Assembly (NCBI RefSeq): GCF_002284535.1
Contig: NZ_NPKH01000001.1
Location: forward strand, 1 to 64,000
Direction of reading: 5' to 3'
DNA: 64,000 bases
Source of the DNA: Mesorhizobium wenxiniae
GTDB taxonomy: Bacteria; Pseudomonadota; Alphaproteobacteria; Rhizobiales; Rhizobiaceae
Shown: positions 50,971-58,789 of the stretch, piece by piece
Layout of the letters: every line of letters begins with the position of its first letter
Position numbering within the stretch: the stretch's first letter is position 1
The notes under the pieces: model-generated
What the model saw: the letters and a program-made list of their open reading frames with translations, nothing else
Told to the model about the DNA's origin: nothing
Databases searched by the model: none
Program-made: the position numbers and the translations under genes

Positions 50971-52335
50971 ATGCCAGTCGAACTCATCGGGAGAAAACTG
51001 AAGACCGCGCTGCCGGTTCACCTGGTGGCGAAGGATAGGCTGGATGCAGCGGATTTTGCCTCGTCCACGCTCGCCTGGGCCAAGGCCAACGGCTTTTCCG
51101 GTGAGGCCGGCAGGACGCTGCTCATACCCGGCGAAAACGGCGCGCTTGCCGGAGCACTGTTCGGCACGGGCGATGGCGAAGGCGCGCTTGCCATCGGCGG
51201 GCTGGCGAGAGCCTTGCCCGAAGGCGACTGGCATTTCGCCTCGGCACCCGCCGAACCGGAACTGGCGTCCATCGCACTGGCGCTCGGCGGCTATGTCTTC
51301 ACCCGCTACGGCAAAAAGCCCGGCAAGGCGCTGCGTTTTTCGCTGCCGTCCGGCGCCGACGCGGCGCGTGTTCGCCGCATCGCCGATGGCGTCTTCCTGA
51401 CACGCGATCTGGTCAACACGCCGACCAGCGACATGGGACCGGACGAGCTGGAGAAGGCGGTTCGGACGCTGGCCGGGAGGCACAAGGCCGAAATGTCGGT
51501 GACCAAGGGCGACGAGCTGCTCAAGAAGAATTTCCCGATGATCCATGCGGTCGGCCGCGCATCGGTCGGCGCGCCGCGTCTGATTGACATGATTTGGGGG
51601 CCGAAGAACGCCCCGAAGGTGACGCTGGTCGGCAAGGGCGTCTGCTTCGACACCGGTGGTCTCGACATCAAGCCGTCCTCGGGCATGCTCTTGATGAAGA
51701 AGGATATGGGTGGCGCCGCCAACGTCCTGGGGCTCGCCTCAATGATCATGGCCGCCGGGCTGAAGATCCGGCTGCGTGTGCTGATCCCCGCCGTCGAGAA
51801 TTCGATTGCCGGCAACGCCTTCCGGCCTGGCGACGTGCTGGTGAGCCGCAAGGGCACCACCGTCGAGATCGGCAACACCGATGCCGAGGGACGGCTGGTG
51901 CTGGCGGATGCGTTGGCGCTGGCCGACGACGACGAGCCGCAACTGCTGATCGACATGGCGACCTTGACGGGGGCTGCTCGCGTCGCGCTCGGCCCCGACC
52001 TGCCGCCTTTCTACACCGGCGATGAAGCGCTGGCGTCCGAACTGGCGACTGCGTCCGCCGCGGTCGAGGATCCGCTATGGCGCATGCCGTTGTGGAAGCC
52101 CTATGACGCAAAGCTGTCGTCGAAGATCGCCGACATCAACAACGTCACGTCAGACGGATTCGCCGGCTCGATCACCGCAGCGCTGTTCCTCAAGCGCTTC
52201 GTCGAGAAGACCGCCGCCTGGGCGCATTTCGACATCTTCGCCTGGAACCCATCCGATCGTCCGTATGGTCTCGCCGGCGGCGAGGCGCAAGGCATCCGAG
52301 CGCTGGAAAGGGTTATCTCGAAACGCCACGCCTGA
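50971..52335 (+). CDS. M17-family leucyl aminopeptidase
   Basis: This 454-residue metallopeptidase would remove N-terminal residues such as leucine from peptides in the cytoplasm. Metal-binding and catalytic blocks are present: GKGVCFDTGGLDIKPSSGMLLMKKDMGGAANVLG and the M17 signature NTDAEGRLVLADALALADD. ATG 50971 has GGAGA seven bases upstream. It resembles the PepA/PepB-like form common in rhizobia, somewhat shorter than E. coli PepA (503). It is divergent from tadD and followed by a small regulator. Confidence 0.93.
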   Translation: MPVELIGRKLKTALPVHLVAKDRLDAADFASSTLAWAKANGFSGEAGRTLLIPGENGALAGALFGTGDGEGALAIGGLARALPEGDWHFASAPAEPELASIALALGGYVFTRYGKKPGKALRFSLPSGADAARVRRIADGVFLTRDLVNTPTSDMGPDELEKAVRTLAGRHKAEMSVTKGDELLKKNFPMIHAVGRASVGAPRLIDMIWGPKNAPKVTLVGKGVCFDTGGLDIKPSSGMLLMKKDMGGAANVLGLASMIMAAGLKIRLRVLIPAVENSIAGNAFRPGDVLVSRKGTTVEIGNTDAEGRLVLADALALADDDEPQLLIDMATLTGAARVALGPDLPPFYTGDEALASELATASAAVEDPLWRMPLWKPYDAKLSSKIADINNVTSDGFAGSITAALFLKRFVEKTAAWAHFDIFAWNPSDRPYGLAGGEAQGIRALERVISKRHA

Positions 52336-52405
52336 CGGTTCCGGTCCTACAGGAAGGTCTCAAGACTGAAACGGAACCGAAACAATTTGCCGTCATTCTG
52401 GTCGG

Positions 52406-52756
52406 ATGTCGATTTCCATGCGCCCGAGCCAGGCCTTGCGACTGTGGCAGCAGGTGATGCTGTCCCAGGTGCGCGACGATATGCCCGACCTTACCATGCG
52501 CCAGACGGCAATCCTGTTTACGATCTATCTCGACCCGCCGCCGCACACGGTGCGCGGGCTCGCCGCCCGGCTAAATGTTACCAAGCCGGTGATCACCCGC
52601 GCGCTCGACACGATGGGCGCACTGAAGCTGGTTTCGCGCCATCGCGACGAACTCGACAAGCGCAACGTGTTGGTCAAGCGCACCGTCGAAGGTGCTCTCT
52701 TTGTCGAGCGCTTCGGCGATGTTATCATCGCCAAGGCCCAGGAATTGCCCATTTGA
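52406..52756 (+). CDS. Small MarR-like winged-helix regulator
   Basis: The 116-residue protein has a MarR-type winged helix: LTMRQTAILFTIYLDPPPHTV, then GLAARLNVTKPVITRALDTMGALKLVSRHRDELDKRNVLVKRT with the DKRN wing motif. It is shorter than usual MarR proteins (about 140) and lacks long terminal dimerisation helices. ATG 52418 is a possible alternative start. It lies 70 bases after the aminopeptidase gene. Its last codons (GAA TTG CCC ATT TGA) recur in near-identical form 34 bases on. Confidence 0.82.
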   Translation: MSISMRPSQALRLWQQVMLSQVRDDMPDLTMRQTAILFTIYLDPPPHTVRGLAARLNVTKPVITRALDTMGALKLVSRHRDELDKRNVLVKRTVEGALFVERFGDVIIAKAQELPI

Positions 52757-52786
52757 CCGAACTGTCCTTCTGAACGAGTTGCCGAT

Positions 52787-53647
52787 TTGACCGCCAGGGA
52801 TGCCCGCCTTCACGCCTTCCGTTCCGATCTCGCCGATGCCAGGCTGAAAGGCGAGGTCGCCGCCGATCGCTTCGTCGCCGGGCGGCCAGCCCGGATTTCA
52901 GCGGCAGTGGCCGATATCCGCAACGAGCCGCGGCCGGATGCCGGCGTCAACACCCAGCTTCTGTTCGGCGACGACGTCCTCGTCTTCGAGGATGCGGAAG
53001 GCTGGGCCTGGATCCAGGCCGAGCGCGACGGCTATGTCGGCTATGTCGCCGACACTGTGCTGGGCGCGCGGAGCCAAGCGCCCACCCATGTCGTCTCGGT
53101 GCCGCGCACCTTCCTTTATCCCGGACCGGATTTGCGGTTTCCGCCGAGCGGGCAACTCTCGATGGGATCGGCGGTAACGGTGACGGGCGCGGCTGAAACA
53201 CGCGGCACGCATTATGCGCTGCTGCCGTCAGGCGAGGCGGTCATATCAGGCCATATCAGGCCTGTCGCCGAGGCTGCCCCCGACTATGTCGCGGTTGCCG
53301 AGATGTTTCTCGGCACACCCTATCTGTGGGGCGGCGCCTCCGGCTTCGGCATCGATTGCTCCGGCCTCGTGCAACTGGCGATGCACATGGCCGGCAGGCA
53401 AGTGCTGCGCGATTCCGACATGCAGGCGACGACCATCGGTGAGACGCTCGAACCGGGTCCGGACTTTGCCGGACTGCAGCGCGGCGATCTGGTATTCTGG
53501 AAAGGCCACGTTGCGATCATGATTGACCCAGAGACCATGATCCACGCCAATGGCCACACCATGCTGGTCTCGCGTGAAGGGTTCAAGGAAGCCGTCGCCC
53601 GCATCGGCTATCTCTATGGCGGCCCGACGGGGTTTCGGCGGCCGTAG
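52787..53647 (+). CDS. SH3 and NlpC/P60 cell-wall peptidase
   Basis: NlpC/P60 enzymes cut peptidoglycan stem peptides, commonly gamma-D-Glu to diaminopimelate bonds. The 286-residue protein has one or two SH3-like domains (about residues 40-150, LFGDDVLVFEDAEGWAWIQAERDGYVGYV) and a C-terminal NlpC/P60 domain with catalytic C191 in GIDCSGLVQLAM and H241 in WKGHVAIM, followed by HANGHTMLVS. No signal peptide is visible. The start is TTG 52787 without a clear ribosome site, 30 bases after the regulator, lying in the second copy of a short duplication. Confidence 0.88.
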   Translation: MTARDARLHAFRSDLADARLKGEVAADRFVAGRPARISAAVADIRNEPRPDAGVNTQLLFGDDVLVFEDAEGWAWIQAERDGYVGYVADTVLGARSQAPTHVVSVPRTFLYPGPDLRFPPSGQLSMGSAVTVTGAAETRGTHYALLPSGEAVISGHIRPVAEAAPDYVAVAEMFLGTPYLWGGASGFGIDCSGLVQLAMHMAGRQVLRDSDMQATTIGETLEPGPDFAGLQRGDLVFWKGHVAIMIDPETMIHANGHTMLVSREGFKEAVARIGYLYGGPTGFRRP

Positions 53648-53653
53648 GGACAA

Positions 53654-53794
53654 ACCTTCCCTTCTCCCGCTTGTGGGAGAAGGTGTCGCCGAAGGCGACG
53701 GATGAGGGGACGCAGCGCCAACGCATCATTCTTCCAGCACCCTCATCCCGGTCTCGCCGCTTTGCGGCAATCCACCTTCTCCCACAAGGGAAGG
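53654..53794. repeat. Interspersed palindromic repeat of rhizobial type
   Basis: Outer arms around 53654-53684 and 53773-53794 are reverse complements sharing the GTGGGAGAAGGTG core, with an 8-base extra segment in the left arm. Inner arms GGATGAGG (near 53700) and CCTCATCC (near 53740) also pair, and short hairpins GTCGCC/GGCGAC and GCCGC/GCGGC sit inside. The architecture matches intergenic mosaic/palindromic elements repeated many times in Rhizobium and Mesorhizobium genomes. It ends about 70 bases before the helicase start. Confidence 0.75.
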
Positions 53795-53865
53795 AAAAGA
53801 GCGCTCGATCACCTTTTGTTCCCATTCTTCTTGGCGATTGCGCGCCGCCGCGCTACCTCTGGCGC

Positions 53866-56388
53866 GTGACAGAGCAGCCGCGCCTCGCCGAACAGAATGC
53901 CGCCGTGCACTTGCCCCAGCCATTCCTCAAATGGTTCGCGCAAAAGGGCTGGTCGCCGCGCGCCCATCAGATCGACTTGCTGGCGACCGCCCAAGCCGGG
54001 CAGTCGGTGCTGCTGATCGCACCGACCGGCGCCGGCAAGACGCTGGCCGGGTTTCTGCCTTCACTAACCGAGCTGGCCAAGCGGCCAAAGAAAAAGCCGG
54101 GGCAGGCGCGTCGCGGCATCCACACGCTCTACATCTCGCCGCTGAAGGCCCTGGCCGTCGACATCGGGCGCAATCTCGGCAAGCCGGTCGAAGAGATCGG
54201 GCTGCCTGTCACCATCGAGACGCGCACCGGCGACACGCCCGCGCATAAGCGTCAGCGGCAGAAGCTGGCGCCGCCCGACATTCTCCTGACCACGCCCGAG
54301 CAACTGGCGCTGCTGATTGCCGCGCCCGACGCCAGGCGCTTCTTCGAGGATCTGCACTACGTCGTCCTCGACGAACTGCATTCTTTGGTGACGTCGAAGC
54401 GCGGGCATCTCCTGTCGCTCGGGCTGGCCCGGCTGCGATCCTTTGTTCCCGGCTTGCAGACGATCGGCCTGTCGGCGACGGTCGCCGAGCCGGACGAACT
54501 GCGGCGCTGGCTGGTCAGCCAGAATCCACCGGGCGGCCTTGCCGAACTTATTGTCGTCACCGGCGGCGCCAAGCCGGAGATCTCCATTCTCGATTCGGAG
54601 GAGCGCGTGCCGTGGGCTGGACATTCGGCCCGCTACGCGACACCGGAGATCTACAGCGAGATCAAGCGACACAAGACGACCCTGCTGTTCGTCAACACAC
54701 GCAGTCAGGCCGAGCTGCTGTTCCAGGAATTGTGGCGGGTCAATGAGGACACGTTGCCGATCGCGTTGCATCACGGCTCGCTCGATGTCGCCCAGCGCCG
54801 GCGCGTCGAGAAAGCGATGGGCGAGAATGCCTTGCGCGCAATCGTCGCCACTTCGACGCTCGACCTCGGTATAGACTGGGGTGACGTCGACCTGGTCGTG
54901 CATGTCGGCGCGCCGAAGGGGGCAAGCAGGCTGGCGCAGCGTATCGGCCGCGCCAACCACCGTATGGACGAGCCGTCCAAGGCGATCCTGATCCCGGCCA
55001 ACCGCTTCGAGGTGCTGGAATGCCGGGCGGCGCTCGACGCCAATTATCTCGGCGCCCAGGATACGCCGCCGCTGGTCAATGGCGGGCTCGACGTGCTGGC
55101 GCAGCATGTTCTGGGTTGCGCCTGCGGCGCGCCATTCCTTGCCGATACCTTGTTCGAGGAGGTGCGAACGGCTGCACCCTATGCCAGCCTCGATCGGCCG
55201 ACATTCGATCGCGTCATCGATTTCGTCGCCACCGGCGGCTATGCGCTGAAGAACTATGAGCGCTACGCCCGTATCCGCCTGAACAAGAACGGGCTGTGGC
55301 GCGTGTCCAATCCTCGCATTGCCCAGCAATACCGGCTGAATGTCGGCACCATCATCGAAGTTCCGGCACTCAACGTGCGCTATGTCCAGGCCGGCAGCAG
55401 AGGCTCTGCCTCGCGCGGCGGCCGGGTTCTCGGCAAGATCGAGGAGGCTTTCCTTGAAACGCTGACGCATGGCGATACCTTCATGTTTGCCGGCAAGGTG
55501 CTGCGCTTCGAAGGCATCCGCGAGAACGAGTGCTTCGTGTCCAATGCGCCCGGCAGCGATGCCAAGGTGCCCTATTATGGCGGCGGCAAATTTCCGCTTT
55601 CGACCTACCTCGCCGAACAGGTCCGCATCATGCTGGACGACCCGCAGCGATGGAAAAAGCTGCCGGAACAGGTCGCCGACTGGCTACGCTTCCAGGCCGA
55701 CAAATCGGTGCTGCCGAAACGCGACGACCTGCTGATCGAGACCTTTCCGCGCGGCAACCGGCACTATCTGGTGGCCTATGCGTTCGAGGGCAGGCTGGCG
55801 CACCAGACGCTCGGCATGCTGCTCACACGCCGGCTCGACAGGGCGGGAGCCAGGCCGCTCGGCTTCGTCGCCACCGACTACGCACTTGCCATATGGTCGC
55901 TTGCTGATATGGGCAGGATGTTCGGGGCGAAGAAACCTTCGCTCGGCGAACTTTTCGACCAGGACATGCTGGGCGATGACCTCGAAGCCTGGCTCGCCGG
56001 CAGCTGGCTCTTGAAGCGCACCTTCCGCAATTGCGCGCTGATCTCGGGGCTGATCGAAAAACGTCATCCGGGCCAGGAGAAGAGCGGCCGTCAGGTCACC
56101 GTGTCGACCGATCTCATCTACGACGTTCTGCGCAGCCATGAGCCCGACCATATCCTGTTGCAGGCGACGCGTGCCGATGCGGCCACCGGTCTGCTGGATG
56201 TCAGCAGACTTGCCGAGATGCTCTCGCGTATCCAGGGACGAATCGTGCATAAGAACCTTGAGCAGATCTCGCCGCTCGCCGTGCCGATCATGCTCGAGAT
56301 CGGCAAGATGCCGGTGCATGGCGAGGCCGATGATACGCTGCTGATGGATGCGGCAACGCTGGTCGAGGAGGCCATGGGGACGAAATGA
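53866..56388 (+). CDS. Ligase-associated DEXH-box DNA helicase (Lhr-core type)
   Basis: This 840-residue protein matches the Lhr-core helicase normally found in a repair cluster with a DNA ligase, an MBL-fold exonuclease and PdeM. Motifs: Walker A APTGAGKT at residues 52-59, DELH at 169-172, GLSATVAEPDELR, IV-like LLFVNTRSQAELLFQELWRV, and V-VI GIDWGDVDLVVHVGAPKGASRLAQRIGRANHR. The C-terminal part is the Lhr-specific winged-helix and beta-barrel region. GTG 53866 is chosen as the first family-like start outside the repeat. It overlaps pdeM by four bases. Confidence 0.92.
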   Translation: MTEQPRLAEQNAAVHLPQPFLKWFAQKGWSPRAHQIDLLATAQAGQSVLLIAPTGAGKTLAGFLPSLTELAKRPKKKPGQARRGIHTLYISPLKALAVDIGRNLGKPVEEIGLPVTIETRTGDTPAHKRQRQKLAPPDILLTTPEQLALLIAAPDARRFFEDLHYVVLDELHSLVTSKRGHLLSLGLARLRSFVPGLQTIGLSATVAEPDELRRWLVSQNPPGGLAELIVVTGGAKPEISILDSEERVPWAGHSARYATPEIYSEIKRHKTTLLFVNTRSQAELLFQELWRVNEDTLPIALHHGSLDVAQRRRVEKAMGENALRAIVATSTLDLGIDWGDVDLVVHVGAPKGASRLAQRIGRANHRMDEPSKAILIPANRFEVLECRAALDANYLGAQDTPPLVNGGLDVLAQHVLGCACGAPFLADTLFEEVRTAAPYASLDRPTFDRVIDFVATGGYALKNYERYARIRLNKNGLWRVSNPRIAQQYRLNVGTIIEVPALNVRYVQAGSRGSASRGGRVLGKIEEAFLETLTHGDTFMFAGKVLRFEGIRENECFVSNAPGSDAKVPYYGGGKFPLSTYLAEQVRIMLDDPQRWKKLPEQVADWLRFQADKSVLPKRDDLLIETFPRGNRHYLVAYAFEGRLAHQTLGMLLTRRLDRAGARPLGFVATDYALAIWSLADMGRMFGAKKPSLGELFDQDMLGDDLEAWLAGSWLLKRTFRNCALISGLIEKRHPGQEKSGRQVTVSTDLIYDVLRSHEPDHILLQATRADAATGLLDVSRLAEMLSRIQGRIVHKNLEQISPLAVPIMLEIGKMPVHGEADDTLLMDAATLVEEAMGTK

Positions 56389-57101
56389 CATTTGCGCTCG
56401 CCATGACTGCGCCCCTCGCGGATGCCGATCGTATCGGCATCGCCGGCGAGCGCGCAATCTGCGATCGGCGCGGCGGGCTTTATTTTCCCGAGCTTCGGCT
56501 TCTGGCCGTGTCCGACTTGCATCTGGAAAAGGGATCGTCGCTGGCACGGCGCGGTACGTTGATCCCGCCTTACGATACCGGCGCGACATTGCTCCGATTG
56601 CAGGCGGTGATTGCCGATTATCAGCCGGCGATCGTCGTCAGCCTCGGCGACAGCTTTCATGACGGCGGCGGCGCCGCGCGCATGCACTCCAGCTTTCGCG
56701 AGCGGCTGGAAGGACTGATGGCCGGCCGCGACTGGTTCTGGGTCGCCGGCAACCATGACCCGGACGCGCCGGCCGACCTGCCCGGCGAGACGGTGCGCGA
56801 GCTGGCCATAGGCTCTCTCGTATTCCGGCATGAACCTTCGGCATTGAGAGTGGAAGGCGAGGTCGCCGGCCATCTGCACCCTTGCGCCCGCATCGTGCAG
56901 CAAGGCCGCTCGGTGCGGCGCCGCTGCTTTGCCGGCGATGGCGGCCGCATGATCATGCCGGCCTTCGGCGCCTATACCGGCTCGCTCAATGTGCTCGATC
57001 GCGCCTATGCCGGGCTGTTCCGCCGCGAAACGCTGATGGCCTATATGGTCGGCGCTGAGCGCATCTTCGCCATTTCCCACGCGATGCTCAGGCCGGGCTG
57101 A
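56385..57101 (+). CDS. pdeM: Ligase-associated metallophosphoesterase PdeM
   Basis: PdeM is a manganese-dependent endonuclease/phosphodiesterase of the calcineurin-like superfamily. The 238-residue protein has all metal-binding blocks: AVSDLHLEKGSSLARR, SLGDSFHDGGG, VAGNHDPD and GHLHP. Its start overlaps the helicase stop as ATGA, so the two are translationally coupled. The ligase and exonuclease partners of this module are not adjacent: upstream is a cell-wall peptidase, downstream a convergent molybdoenzyme operon. Confidence 0.92.
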   Translation: MTFALAMTAPLADADRIGIAGERAICDRRGGLYFPELRLLAVSDLHLEKGSSLARRGTLIPPYDTGATLLRLQAVIADYQPAIVVSLGDSFHDGGGAARMHSSFRERLEGLMAGRDWFWVAGNHDPDAPADLPGETVRELAIGSLVFRHEPSALRVEGEVAGHLHPCARIVQQGRSVRRRCFAGDGGRMIMPAFGAYTGSLNVLDRAYAGLFRRETLMAYMVGAERIFAISHAMLRPG

Positions 57102-57107
57102 GGTGCT

Positions 57108-58043
57108 CTACCTGCCATAGTAGAGGGTGACTGTGTGCTTGGCTTCGGCGAAGAACAGCCAGCGCTCGACCAGCATGCCGGCGAACTGGACGATTGCGGC
57201 GAGTGTCGACAGCACCGCCGCATAGGGCCATGGCAAGGCGAACACGGCAACCAGCAGCAAGACGGGCAGAGCGAAGGCCAGCACTTGCGTGATCTGGCGC
57301 AGCCGCGCCTTGTGCTTGCGTGCGATGCGAAAGCCCATCTCCTTGAGCAGGTAGTTTTCCTCGGTGTGCGGCCATTCCAGCGACCGCACAGTACCGCCGG
57401 CAAGCCCGGTCGCGGTGTTGGCGGTTGTCGCAATTTCCAGTCTGTCATTGTATCGCCAGGTTGCCAGCTTCCAGCCCCAGCCGAGCAAGGTCAGCAGCAT
57501 GCAACCAGCCAGAAGAATAGTCGAACCGATGGCGAAACCCTGCAGCAGCGCGTTGAGAAGCACGCCGCCGCTCATCGCCGAAAAAATGAGATAACCGGGC
57601 AAGGTATAGCGGCTGTGCCACTGGGCGATCGGCTTCAGCGATCGATAGATCATGCCGGTGGTGCAGACGGTGATGACCGCGCCGACCGCAGCCAGCAGCC
57701 CGGCTACGGCCACCCAGCCGTCCGTGCGGCCAAGGACCACCCAGCCTGTGGCGAACAGCCCCGCCGGCACGAAGGTCGCGACCGACGCAACGCCTTCGCG
57801 CGACAGCCAGGAGCTGCGCCATTGCGAGAATGCCCTCCAGGCACGATCTGGCCGGCCGAGGTGGCCGGCCGACGACAACAGGCCGGCCGAGATCAGTCCA
57901 AGCGCCAGCCCCATGCCGACGAGGCCGAGCCAGAAGTCAGGCGGGACGAACCCCGGTCCGGCCAGCACCCCGAGCAGCGCGAGCAGGCCGTAACCGGTCC
58001 CCGTAGCGGTGGTGAAAAAGACGACCGAGAAAGCTGGATGCAT
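57108..58043 (-). CDS. soeC: Membrane anchor subunit of a DMSO-reductase-family enzyme (SoeC-like)
   Basis: The 311-residue protein is a DmsC/SoeC-type anchor with about eight membrane helices (first GYGLLALLGVLAGPGF, last VLSTLAAIVQFAGMLVERWLFFAEAKH). It would hold the catalytic and iron-sulfur subunits at the inner membrane and pass electrons to or from quinone. It starts 11 bases after the ferredoxin subunit gene and is the third gene of the operon. The soe symbol is inferred from the sizes and order of all three genes. Confidence 0.82.
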   Translation of the reverse strand: MHPAFSVVFFTTATGTGYGLLALLGVLAGPGFVPPDFWLGLVGMGLALGLISAGLLSSAGHLGRPDRAWRAFSQWRSSWLSREGVASVATFVPAGLFATGWVVLGRTDGWVAVAGLLAAVGAVITVCTTGMIYRSLKPIAQWHSRYTLPGYLIFSAMSGGVLLNALLQGFAIGSTILLAGCMLLTLLGWGWKLATWRYNDRLEIATTANTATGLAGGTVRSLEWPHTEENYLLKEMGFRIARKHKARLRQITQVLAFALPVLLLVAVFALPWPYAAVLSTLAAIVQFAGMLVERWLFFAEAKHTVTLYYGR

Positions 58044-58054
58044 GGATGTGCGGA

Positions 58055-58789
58055 TCAGTTCGAAAGCATGCGGTCGACCCAGCCGAGGAAACCGCCCTCG
58101 GCCCGCACCGCTTCGAGCGCCGGCGCCAGCACCGATGCGGCGCGTGTGGTATGGGCGCGCGGCGGCAAATATTTGTTGGTCGGGTGATAGCCGAGTTCAG
58201 GCATCAGGTCGACGCCGCCGCGCTCGGCCACCAGCTGCGACACGGCAGATGCCGGGTCGCCGAGATCGCCGAAATGCCGCGCGCTGGTCGGGCAGGCGGC
58301 GACGCAGGCCGGCACGCGGTCTTCTTCCGCCAGATTGTCGTTGTAGATGCGGTCGATGCACAGCGTGCATTTCTTCATCACGCCAACATCGGTGTCGAAT
58401 TCTCGCGCGCCATAGGGGCAGGCCCAACTGCATAATTTGCAGCCGATGCACTTGTCCTCGTCGACCAGCACGATGCCGTCCGAGGTCCGTTTGTAGGAGG
58501 CGCCGGTCGGGCAGACGGTGACACAGGCCGGTGTCTCGCAATGCAGGCAGGAGCGTGGGAAATTGACCGTGCGCCCACCCATCTCCGTTATGTGCTCATA
58601 GCTGTGCACGCGGTTGAACCAGACCCCGTCGACATCGCCGCCATAGGGATCGATGTCGGTCAGCGGCGCCATGTGACCGCCGGTGTTCCATTCCTTGCAG
58701 GCGGTGACGCAGGCCTGGCAACCGACGCAGGTGTCGAGATCGATGACCAGGCCGAGCTTCTTGTCGGTATGGGCGGGAAGGCAGGTCAT
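58055..58789 (-). CDS. soeB: Four-cluster iron-sulfur subunit (SoeB/DmsB-like)
   Basis: The 244-residue electron-transfer subunit has four ferredoxin-type cysteine groups: CVGCQACVTACKEW, CLHCETPACVTVCPTGA, CIGCKLCSWACPYGA and CTLCIDR with CVAACPTSA, enough for four [4Fe-4S] clusters. It relays electrons between the molybdenum subunit and the membrane anchor. No signal peptide is present, which fits a cytoplasm-facing enzyme. The start overlaps the catalytic subunit stop as ATGA. Confidence 0.88.
   Translation of the reverse strand: MTCLPAHTDKKLGLVIDLDTCVGCQACVTACKEWNTGGHMAPLTDIDPYGGDVDGVWFNRVHSYEHITEMGGRTVNFPRSCLHCETPACVTVCPTGASYKRTSDGIVLVDEDKCIGCKLCSWACPYGAREFDTDVGVMKKCTLCIDRIYNDNLAEEDRVPACVAACPTSARHFGDLGDPASAVSQLVAERGGVDLMPELGYHPTNKYLPPRAHTTRAASVLAPALEAVRAEGGFLGWVDRMLSN

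Noticed and set aside
53671..53865. Longer helicase start running through the interspersed repeat
   Set aside because: The extra residues are translated repeat sequence and not helicase-like; GTG 53866 is more plausible.
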